Assembly (NCBI GenBank): GCA_032718475.1
Contig: JAUCBJ010003697.1
Coordinates: forward strand, 1 to 30,356
Source: Nemertoderma westbladi
Lineage: Eukaryota; Xenacoelomorpha; Nemertodermatida; Nemertodermatidae
Direction of reading: 5' to 3'
Length of the DNA: 30,356 nucleotides
Under the pieces are notes generated by a model, which worked only from the letters and a program-made list of their open reading frames with translations, was not told the DNA's origin and searched no databases. Positions 20,488 to 30,356 of this stretch are shown piece by piece. How positions within the stretch are numbered: the stretch's first letter is position 1; the number at the start of each line of letters is the position of its first letter. A program made the position numbers and the translations under genes.

Positions 20488-21604
20488 CTATGAATGTGTT
20501 TGTAATGTTGTATAAATGTGTTTGTAATGTTGTATGAATGTATTGTAATGTTGTATGAATGTGTTTGTAATGTTGTATGAATGTGTTTGCAATGTTGTAT
20601 GAATGTATTGTAATGTTATGTGAATGTGTTTGTAATGTTGTATGAATGTGTTTGTAATGTTGTATGAATGTGTTTGTAATGTTGTATGAATGTGTTTGCA
20701 ATGTTGTATGAATGTGTTTGTAATGTTGTATGAATGTGTTTGCAATGTTGTATGAATGTGTTTGTAATGTTGTATGAATGTGTTTGTAATGTTGTATGAA
20801 TGTGTTTGTAATGTTGTATGAATGTGTTTGCAATGTTGTATGAATGTGTTTGTAATGTTGTATGAATGTGTTTGTAATGTTGTATGAATGTGTTTGTAAT
20901 GTTGTATGAATGTGTTTGTAATGTTGTATGAATGTGTTTGCAATGTTGTATGAATGTGTTTGTAATGTTGTATGAATGTGTTTGTAATGTTGTATGAATG
21001 TGTTTGCAATGTTGTATGAATGTGTTTGTAATGTTGTATGAATGTGTTTGTAATGTTGTATGAATGTGTTTGTAATGTTCTATGAATGTGTTTGTAATGT
21101 TGTATGAATGTGTTTGCAATGTTGTATGAATGTGTTTGTAATGTTGTATGAATGTGTTTGTAATGTTGTATGAATGTGTTTGTAATGTTGTATGAATGTG
21201 TTTGTAATGTTGTATGAATGTGTTTGTAATGTTGTATGAATGTGTTTGTAATGTTGTATGAATGTGTTTGTAATGTTGTATGAATGTGTTTGTAATGTTG
21301 TATGAATGTGTTTGTAATGTTATATGAATGTATTGTAATGTTGTATGAATGTGTTTGTAATGTTGTATGAATGTGTTTGTAATGTTGTATGAATGTATTT
21401 GCAATGTTGTATGAATGTATTGTAATTTTGTATGAATGTGTTTGCAATGTTGTATGAATGTGTTTGTAATGTTGTATGAATGTATTGTAATGTTGTATGA
21501 ATGTGTTTGTAATGTTGTATGAATGTGTTTGTAATGTTGTATGAATGTGTTTGTAATGTTGTATGAATGTGTTTGCAATGTTGTATGAATGTGTTTGTAA
21601 TGTT
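20488..21604 (+). repeat. 1,117-bp higher-order repeat in array 2, copy II
   Basis: This copy has the same length and marker order as 19283-20399, with TTATGTGAATG at 20616. A third, partial copy starts at 21605 (TTATGTGAATG at 21733) and follows the pattern until about 21950-22020, with a private GTTTTATG change near 21822. Confidence 0.88.
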
Positions 21605-22020
21605 CTATGAATGTGTTTGTAATGTTGTATAAATGTGTTTGTAATGTTGTATGAATGTATTGTAATGTTGTATGAATGTGTTTGTAATGTTGTATGAATG
21701 TGTTTGCAATGTTGTATGAATGTATTGTAATGTTATGTGAATGTGTTTGTAATGTTGTATGAATGTGTTTGTAATGTTGTATGAATGTGTTTGTAATGTT
21801 GTATGAATGTGTTTGCAATGTTTTATGAATGTGTTTGTAATGTTGTATGAATGTGTTTGCAATGTTGTATGAATGTGTTTGTAATGTTGTATGAATGTGT
21901 TTGTAATGTTGTATGAATGTGTTTGTAATGTTGTATGAATGTGTTTGCAATGTTGTATGAATGTGTTTGTAATGTTGTATGAATGTGTTTGTAATGTTGT
22001 ATGAATGTGTTTGTAATGTT

Positions 22021-22938
22021 CTATGAATGTGTTTGTAATGTTGTATGAATGTGTTTGCAATGTTGTATGAATGTGTTTGTAATGTTGTATGAATGTGTTT
22101 GTAATGTTGTATGAATGTGTTTGCAATGTTGTATGAATGTGTTTGTAATGTTGTATGAATGTGTTTGTAATGTTGTATGAATGTGTTTGTAATGTTCTAT
22201 GAATGTGTTTGTAATGTTGTATGAATGTGTTTGCAATGTTGTATGAATGTGTTTGTAATGTTGTATGAATGTGTTTGTAATGTTGTATGAATGTGTTTGT
22301 AATGTTGTATGAATGTGTTTGTAATGTTGTATGAATGTGTTTGTAATGTTGTATGAATGTGTTTGTAATGTTGTATGAATGTGTTTGTAATGTTGTATGA
22401 ATGTGTTTGTAATGTTGTATGAATGTGTTTGTAATGTTGTATGAATGTATTGTAATGTTGTATGAATGTGTTTGTAATGTTGTATGAATGTGTTTGTAAT
22501 GTTGTATGAATGTGTTTGCAATGTTGTATGAATGTATTGTAATGTTGTATGAATGTGTTTGCAATGTTGTATGAATGTATTGTAATGTTGTATGAATGTG
22601 TTTGTAATGTTGTATGAATGTGTTTGTAATGTTGTATGAATGTGTTTGTAATGTTGTATGAATGTGTTTGTAATGTTGTATGAATGTATTGTAATGTTGT
22701 ATGAATGTGTTTGCAATGTTGTATGAATGTATTGTAATGTTGTATGAATGTGTTTGTAATGTTGTATGAATGTGTTTGTAATGTTGTATGAATGTGTTTG
22801 CAATGTTGTATGAATGTATTGTAATGTTGTATGAATGTGTTTGTAATGTTGTATGAATGTGTTTGTAATGTTGTATGAATGTGTTTGTAATGTTGTATGA
22901 ATGTGTTTGTAATGTTGTATGAATGTGTTTGTAATGTT
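22021..22938 (+). repeat. 918-bp higher-order repeat in array 2, copy 1
   Basis: The copy begins at the C of a TTCTATG unit and contains a second such unit at 22197. Length 918 equals 36 units of 22 bp plus six of 21 bp, which I counted directly. The next 918 bp repeats it. Confidence 0.9.
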
Positions 22939-23856
22939 CTATGAATGTGTTTGTAATGTTGTATGAATGTGTTTGCAATGTTGTATGAATGTGTTTGTAA
23001 TGTTGTATGAATGTGTTTGTAATGTTGTATGAATATGTTTGCAATGTTGTATGAATGTGTTTGTAATGTTGTATGAATGTGTTTGTAATGTTGTATGAAT
23101 GTGTTTGTAATGTTCTATGAATGTGTTTGTAATGTTGTATGAATGTGTTTGCAATGTTGTATGAATGTGTTTGTAATGTTGTATGAATGTGTTTGTAATG
23201 TTGTATGAATGTGTTTGTAATGTTGTATGAATGTGTTTGTAATGTTGTATGAATGTGTTTGTAATGTTGTATGAATGTGTTTGTAATGTTGTATGAATGT
23301 GTTTGTAATGTTGTATGAATGTGTTTGTAATGTTGTATGAATGTGTTTGTAATGTTGTATGAATGTATTGTAATGTTGTATGAATGTGTTTGTAATGTTG
23401 TATGAATGTGTTTGTAATGTTGTATGAATGTGTTTGCAATGTTGTATGAATGTATTGTAATGTTGTATGAATGTGTTTGCAATGTTGTATGAATGTATTG
23501 TAATGTTGTATGAATGTGTTTGTAATGTTGTATGAATGTGTTTGTAATGTTGTATGAATGTGTTTGTAATGTTGTATGAATGTGTTTGTAATGTTGTATG
23601 AATGTATTGTAATGTTGTATGAATGTGTTTGCAATGTTGTATGAATGTATTGTAATGTTGTATGAATGTGTTTGTAATGTTGTATGAATGTGTTTGTAAT
23701 GTTGTATGAATGTGTTTGCAATGTTGTATGAATGTATTGTAATGTTGTATGAATGTGTTTGTAATGTTGTATGAATGTGTTTGTAATGTTGTATGAATGT
23801 GTTTGTAATGTTGTATGAATGTGTTTGTAATGTTGTATGAATGTGTTTGTAATGTT
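22939..23856 (+). repeat. 918-bp higher-order repeat in array 2, copy 2
   Basis: This is a tandem copy of 22021-22938 with the TTCTATG markers at 22939 and 23115. The only difference I see is GAATATG at about 23035, where copy 1 has GAATGTG. The near identity indicates a recent duplication or gene conversion. Confidence 0.88.
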
Positions 23857-26800
23857 GTATGAATGTGTTTGTAATGTTGTATGAATGTGTTTGTAATGTT
23901 GTATGAATGTGTTTGTAATGTTGTATGAATGTGTTTGTAATGTTGTATGAATGTGTTTGTAATGTTGTATGAATGTGTTTGTAATGTTGTATGAATGTGT
24001 TTGTAATGTTGTATGAATGTGTTTGTAATGTTGTATGAATGTGTTTGTAATGTTGTATGAATGTGTTTGTAATGTTGTATGAATGTGTTTGTAATGTTGT
24101 ATGAATGTGTTTGCAATGTTGTATGAATGTGTTTGTAATGTTGTATGAATGTGTTTGCAATGTTGTATGAATGTGTTTGTAATGTTGTATGAATGTGTTT
24201 GTAATGTTGTATGAATGTGTTTGTAATGTTGTATGAATGTGTTTGCAATGTTGTATGAATGTGTTTGTAATGTTGTATGAATGTGTTTGTAATGTTGTAT
24301 GAATGTGTTTGTAATGTTCTATGAATGTGTTTGTAATGTTGTATGAATGTGTTTGCAATGTTGTATGAATGTGTTTGTAATGTTGTATGAATGTGTTTGT
24401 AATGTTGTATGAATGTGTTTGTAATGTTGTATGAATGTGTTTGTAATGTTGTATGAATGTGTTTGTAATGTTGTATGAATGTGTTTGTAATGTTGTATGA
24501 ATGTGTTTGTAATGTTGTATGAATGTGTTTGTAATGTTGTATGAATGTATTGTAATGTTGTATGAATGTGTTTGTAATGTTGTATGAATGTGTTTGTAAT
24601 GTTGTATGAATGTGTTTGTAATGTTGTATGAATGTGTTTGTAATGTTGTATGAATGTATTGTAATGTTGTATGAATGTGTTTGTAATGTTGTATGAATTT
24701 GTTTGTAATGTTGTATGAATGTGTTTGTAATGTTGTATGAATGTGTTTGCAATGTTGTATGAATGTGTTTGTAATGTTGTATGAATGTGTTTGTAATGTT
24801 GTATGAATGTGTTTGTAATGTTCTATGAATGTGTTTGTAATGTTGTATGAATGTGTTTGCAATGTTGTATGAATGTGTTTGTAATGTTGTATGAATGTGT
24901 TTGTAATGTTGTATGAATGTGTTTGTAATGTTGTATGAATGTGTTTGTAATGTTGTATGAATGTGTTTGTAATGTTGTATGAATGTGTTTGTAATGTTGT
25001 ATGAATGTGTTTGTAATGTTGTATGAATGTGTTTGTAATGTTGTATGAATGTGTTTGTAATGTTGAATGAATGTGTTTGTAATGTTGTATGAATGTGTTT
25101 GTAATGTTCTATGAATGTGTTTGTAATGTTCTATGAATGTGTTTGTAATGTTGTATGAATGTGTTTGTAATGTTGTATGAATGTGTTTGTAATGTTGTAT
25201 GAATGTGTTTGTAATGTTGTATGAATGTGTTTGTAATGTTGTATGAATGTGTTTGTAATGTTCTATGAATGTGTTTGTAATGTTGTATAAATGTGTTTGT
25301 AATGTTGTATGAATGTATTGTAATGTTGTATGAATGTGTTTGTAATGTTGTATGAATGTGTTTGTAATGTTGTATGAATGTGTTTGTAATGTTGTATGAA
25401 TGTGTTTGTAATGTTGTATGAATGTGTTTGTAATGTTGTATGAATGTGTTTGTAATGTTGTATGAATGTGTTTGTAATGTTGTATGAATGTGTTTGTAAT
25501 GTTGTATGAATGTGTTTGTAATGTTGTATGAATGTGTTTGTAATGTTCTATGAATGTGTTTGTAATGTTGTATGAATGTGTTTGTAATGTTGTATGAATG
25601 TGTTTGTAATGTTGTATGAATGTGTTTGTAATGTTGTATGAATGTGTTTGTAATGTTGTATGAATGTGTTTGTAATGTTCTATGAATGTGTTTGTAATGT
25701 TGTATGAATGTGTTTGTAATGTTGTATGAATGTATTGTAATGTTGTATGAATGTGTTTGTAATGTTGTATGAATGTGTTTGTAATGTTGTATGAATGTGT
25801 TTGTAATGTTGTATGAATGTGTTTGTAATGTTGTATGAATGTGTTTGTAATGTTGTATGAATGTGTTTGTAATGTTGTATGAATGTATTGTAATGTTATG
25901 TGAATGTGTTTGTAATGTTGTATGAATGTGTTTGTAATGTTGTATGAATGTGTTTGTAATGTTGTATGAATGTGTTTGTAATGTTGTATGAATGTGTTTG
26001 TAATGTTGTATGAATGTGTTTGTAATGTTGTATGAATGTGTTTGCAATGTTGTATGAATGTGTTTGTAATGTTGTATGAATGTGTTTGCAATGTTGTATG
26101 AATGTGTTTGTAATGTTGTATGAATGTGTTTGTAATGTTGTATGAATGTGTTTGTAATGTTGTATGAATGTGTTTGCAATGTTGTATGAATGTGTTTGTA
26201 ATGTTGTATGAATGTGTTTGTAATGTTGTATGAATGTGTTTGTAATGTTCTATGAATGTGTTTGTAATGTTGTATGAATGTGTTTGCAATGTTGTATGAA
26301 TGTGTTTGTAATGTTGTATGAATGTGTTTGTAATGTTGTATGAATGTGTTTGTAATGTTGTATGAATGTGTTTGTAATGTTGTATGAATGTGTTTGTAAT
26401 GTTGTATGAATGTGTTTGTAATGTTGTATGAATGTGTTTGTAATGTTGTATGAATGTGTTTGTAATGTTGTATGAATGTATTGTAATGTTGTATGAATGT
26501 GTTTGTAATGTTGTATGAATGTGTTTGTAATGTTGTATGAATGTGTTTGTAATGTTGTATGAATGTGTTTGTAATGTTGTATGAATGTATTGTAATGTCG
26601 CATGAATGTGTTTGTAATGTTCTATGAATGTGTTTGTAATGTTGTATGAATGTATTGTAATGTTGTATGAATGTGTTTGTAATGTTGTATGAATGTGTTT
26701 GTAATGTTGTATGAATGTGTTTGTAATGTTGTATGAATGTGTTTGTAATGTTCTATGAATGTGTTTGTAATGTTGTATGAATGTATTGTAATGTTGTATG

Positions 26801-28770
26801 AATGTGTTTGCAATGTTCTATGAATGTGTTTGTAATGTTGTATGAATGTGTTTGCAATGTTGTATGAATGTGTTTGTAATGTTGTATGAATGTGTTTGTA
26901 ATGTTGTATGAATGTGTTTGTAATGTTGTATGAATGTGTTTGTAATGTTGTATGAATGTATTGTAATGTTGTATGAATGTGTTTGCAATGTTCTATGAAT
27001 GTGTTTGTAATGTTGTATGAATGTGTTTGCAATGTTGTATGAATGTGTTTGTAATGTTGTATGAATGTGTTTGTAATGTTGTATGAATGTGTTTGTAATG
27101 TTGTATGAATGTGTTTGTAATGTTGTATGAATGTGTTTGTAATGTTGTATGAATGTGTTTGTAATGTTGGATGAATGTGTTTGTAATGTTGTATGAATGT
27201 GTTTGTAATGTTGTATGAATGTGTTTGTAATGTTGTATGAATGTATTGTAATGTTGTATGAATGTGTTTGTAATGTTGTATGAATGTGTTTGTAATGTTG
27301 TATGAATGTGTTTGTAATGTTGTATGAATGTGTTTGTAATGTTGTATGAATGTATTGTAATGTTGTATGAATGTGTTTGTAATGTTGTATGAATGTGTTT
27401 GTAATGTTGTATGAATGTGTTTGTAATGTTGTATGAATGTGTTTGTAATGTTGTATGAATGTGTTTGTAATGTTGTATGAATGTGTTTGTAATGTTGTAT
27501 GAATGTGTTTGTAATGTTGTATGAATGTGTTTGTAATGTTGTATGAATGTGTTTGTAATGTTGTATGAATGTGTTTGTAATGTTGTATGAATGTGTTTGT
27601 AATGTTGTATGAATGTGTTTGTAATGTTGTATGAATGTGTTTGTAATGTTGTATGAATGTGTTTGTAATGTTGTATGAATGTGTTTGTAATGTTGTATGA
27701 ATGTGTTTGTAATGTTGTATGAATGTGTTTGTAATGTTGTATGAATGTGTTTGTAATGTTGTATGAATGTTTTGTAATGTTGTATGAATGTGTTTGTAAT
27801 GTTGTATGAATGTGTTTGTAATGTTGTATGAATGTGTTTGTAATGTTGTATGAATGTGTTTGTAATGTTGTATGAATGTATTGTAATGTTGTATGAATGT
27901 GTTTGTAATGTTGTATGAATGTGTTTGTAATGTTGTATGAATGTGTTTGTAATGTTGTATGAATGTGTTTGCAATGTTGTATGAATGTGTTTGTAATGTT
28001 GTATGAATGTGTTTGTAATGTTGTATGAATGTGTTTGTAATGTTCTATGAATGTGTTTGTAATGTTGTATGAATGTGTTTGCAATGTTGTATGAATGTGT
28101 TTGTAATGTTGTATGAATGTGTTTGTAATGTTGTATGAATGTGTTTGTAATGTTGTATGAATGTGTTTGTAATGTTGTATGAATGTGTTTGTAATGTTGT
28201 ATGAATGTGTTTGTAATGTTGTATGAATGTGTTTGTAATGTTGTATGAATGTGTTTGTAATGTTGTATGAATGTGTTTGTAATGTTGTATGAATGTGTTT
28301 GTAATGTTGTATGAATGTGTTTGTAATGTTGTATGAATGTGTTTGTAATGTTGTATGAATGTGTTTGTAATGTTGTATGAATGTGTTGTAATGTTGTATG
28401 AATGTGTTTGTAATGTTGTATGAATGTGTTTGTAATGTTGTATGAATGTGTTTGTAATGTTGTATGAATGTGTTTGTAATGTTGTATGAATGTGTTTGTA
28501 ATGTTGTATGAATGTGTTTGTAATGTTGTATGAATGTGTTTGTAATGTTGTATGAATGTGTTTGTAATGTTGTATGAATGTGTTTGTAATGTTGTATGAA
28601 TGTGTTTGTAATGTTGTATGAATGTGTTTGTAATGTTGTATGAATGTGTTTGTAATGTTGTATGAATGTGTTTGTAATGTTGTATGAATGTGTTTGTAAT
28701 GTTGTATGAATGTGTTTGTAGTGTTGTATGAATGTGTTTGTAATGTTGTATGAATGTGTTTGTAATGTTC

Positions 28771-30356
28771 TATGAATGTGTTTGTAATGTTGTATGAATG
28801 TGTTTGTAATGTTGTATGAATGTGTTTGTAATGTTGTATGAATGTGTTTGTAATGTTGTATGAATGTGTTTGTAATGTTGTATGAATGTGTTTGTAATGT
28901 TGTATGAATGTGTTTGTAATGTTGTATGAATGTGTTTGTAATGTTGTATGAATGTGTTTGTAATGTTGTATGAATGTGTTTGTAATGTTGTATGAATGTG
29001 TTTGTAATGTTGTATGAATGTGTTTGTAATGTTGTATGAATGTGTTTGTAATGTTGTATGAATGTGTTTGTAATGTTGTATGAATGTGTTTGTAATGTTG
29101 TATGAATGTGTTTGTAATGTTGTATGAATGTGTTTGTAATGTTGTATGAATGTGTTTGTAATGTTGTATGAATGTGTTTGTAATGTTGTATGAATGTGTT
29201 TGTAATGTTGTATGAATGTGTTTGTAATGTTGTATGAATGTGTTTGTAATGTTGTATGAATGTGTTTGTAATGTTGTATGAATGTGTTTGTAATGTTGTA
29301 TGAATGTGTTTGTAATGTTGTATGAATGTGTTTGTAATGTTGTATGAATGTGTTTGTAATGTTGTATGAATGTGTTTGTAATGTTGTATGAATGTGTTTG
29401 TAATGTTGTATGAATGTGTTTGTAATGTTGTATGAATGTGTTTGTAATGTTGTATGAATGTGTTTGTAATGTTGTATGAATGTGTTTGTAATGTTGTATG
29501 AATGTGTTTGTAATGTTGTATGAATGTGTTTGTAATGTTGTATGAATGTGTTTGTAATGTTGTATGAATGTGTTTGTAATGTTGTATGAATGTGTTTGTA
29601 ATGTTGTATGAATGTGTTTGTAATGTTGTATGAATGTGTTTGTAATGTTGTATGAATGTGTTTGTAATGTTGTATGAATGTGTTTGTAATGTTGTATGAA
29701 TGTGTTTGTAATGTTGTATGAATGTGTTTGTAATGTTGTATGAATGTGTTTGTAATGTTGTATGAATGTGTTTGTAATGTTGTATGAATGTGTTTGTAAT
29801 GTTGTATGAATGTGTTTGTAATGTTGTATGAATGTGTTTGTAATGTTGTATGAATGTGTTTGTAATGTTGTATGAATGTGTTTGTAATGTTGTATGAATG
29901 TGTTTGTAATGTTGTATGAATGTGTTTGTAATGTTGTATGAATGTGTTTGTAATGTTGTATGAATGTGTTTGTAATGTTGTATGAATGTGTTTGTAATGT
30001 TGTATGAATGTGTTTGTAATGTTGTATGAATGTGTTTGTAATGTTGTATGAATGTGTTTGTAATGTTGTATGAATGTGTTTGTAATGTTGTATGAATGTG
30101 TTTGTAATGTTGTATGAATGTGTTTGTAATGTTGTATGAATGTGTTTGTAATGTTGTATGAATGTGTTTGTAATGTTGTATGAATGTGTTTGTAATGTTG
30201 TATGAATGTGTTTGTAATGTTGTATGAATGTGTTTGTAATGTTGTATGAATGTGTTTGTAATGTTGTATGAATGTGTTTGTAATGTTGTATGAATGTGTT
30301 TGTAATGTTGTATGAATGTGTTTGTAATGTTGTATGAATGTGTTTGTAATGTTGTA
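28771..30356 (+). repeat. Homogeneous end of array 2 (about 72 identical canonical units)
   Basis: After the last variant base (C at 28770 in a TTCTATG unit) every unit to the window end reads as the canonical 22-mer. The C-type variant, common before, is last seen at about 28081, and the 21-bp form with GTGTTG at about 28385. No other part of either array is uniform over this length. Confidence 0.88.

Larger units (their letters stand above)
11564..30356. repeat. Composite duplication unit, copy 2 (expanded, runs off window)
   Basis: This copy has the same flank, 63-bp satellite, A9 junction and 22-bp satellite as copy 1, in the same order and orientation. It is at least 18.8 kb long, against 9.63 kb for copy 1. 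The gain lies in the 63-bp block (2,897 bp more) and in the 22-bp array (at least 6.3 kb more). The right end is not in the window, so it cannot be seen whether a third copy follows. Confidence 0.93.
15468..30356 (+). repeat. 22-bp satellite array 2 (at least 14.9 kb, about 675 units)
   Basis: This array has the same 22-bp unit and orientation as array 1 and continues to the window edge. It is zoned by variants. GTGCTTG and GTGTAGG forms occur only at about 15.7-17.95 kb, runs of the 21-bp form at 18.15-18.51 kb, TATAAATG and TTATGTGAATG markers mainly at about 19-22 kb, and TTCTATG is frequent from 19 to 28.8 kb. The end is uniform. Minus-strand open frames across it (for example 19628 to 15417 and 24862 to 21605) are repeat artefacts for the same reasons as in array 1. 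No gene is embedded in it. Confidence 0.98.

Noticed and set aside
2951-30356. CRISPR array
   Set aside because: Units abut directly with no unique spacers, and the context is a eukaryotic satellite with a LINE remnant.
2951-30356. Telomeric repeat array
   Set aside because: The unit is 22 bp and lacks TTAGGG-like G clusters. Two arrays are interrupted by a unique flank and another satellite. A subtelomeric or centromeric location is possible but not shown.

Overview
This window is almost entirely repetitive, non-coding DNA from a eukaryote, most likely an invertebrate animal. The evidence is a decayed CR1/L2-like non-LTR retrotransposon fragment, AT-rich unique sequence, long homopolymer tracts and kilobases of satellite DNA. 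No bacterial or phage-like gene organisation is present, and I find no gene I would call functional. The species cannot be named from this sequence.

Layout. (1) 1-850: AT-rich DNA with a diverged repeat family of about 140-160 bp, with copies in both orientations meeting at a palindrome at 424-441 (foldback-like). (2) 965-1106: a short hairpin and a GC-rich minisatellite of 20-24 bp units full of GGATCC and CCCGGG palindromes. (3) 1192-1866: C-terminal remnant of a CR1/L2-like reverse transcriptase, broken by two frameshifts and two internal stops. (4) 1934-11563: a composite block made of a 747-bp non-coding flank containing a 21-G tract, about four copies of a 63-bp satellite, a 9-A junction, and about 8.6 kb of a 22-bp satellite. 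(5) 11564-30356: a second, larger copy of the same block in the same order. It has a 14-G tract, about 50 copies of the 63-bp satellite and at least 14.9 kb of 22-bp satellite running off the window end.

The main discovery is this nested architecture. Two unrelated satellites are locked together with a unique flank and duplicated in tandem with a 9,630-bp offset. The breakpoint has 3 bp of microhomology. Each satellite then changed independently: the 63-bp block differs by 2,897 bp (about 46 units) between copies, and the 22-bp arrays carry separate higher-order repeats of 262, 396, 918 and 1,117 bp. The two flank copies differ at several positions before the G tract, yet are identical for 722 bp after it. 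The last 1.6 kb of the window is a run of identical 22-bp units.

Very long minus-strand reading frames cross the 22-bp arrays, but they are an arithmetic by-product: the C-poor unit has no stop in any minus frame and almost no ATG. The 63-bp unit has one open plus-strand frame, but it is repeatedly broken. I treat both as non-coding.
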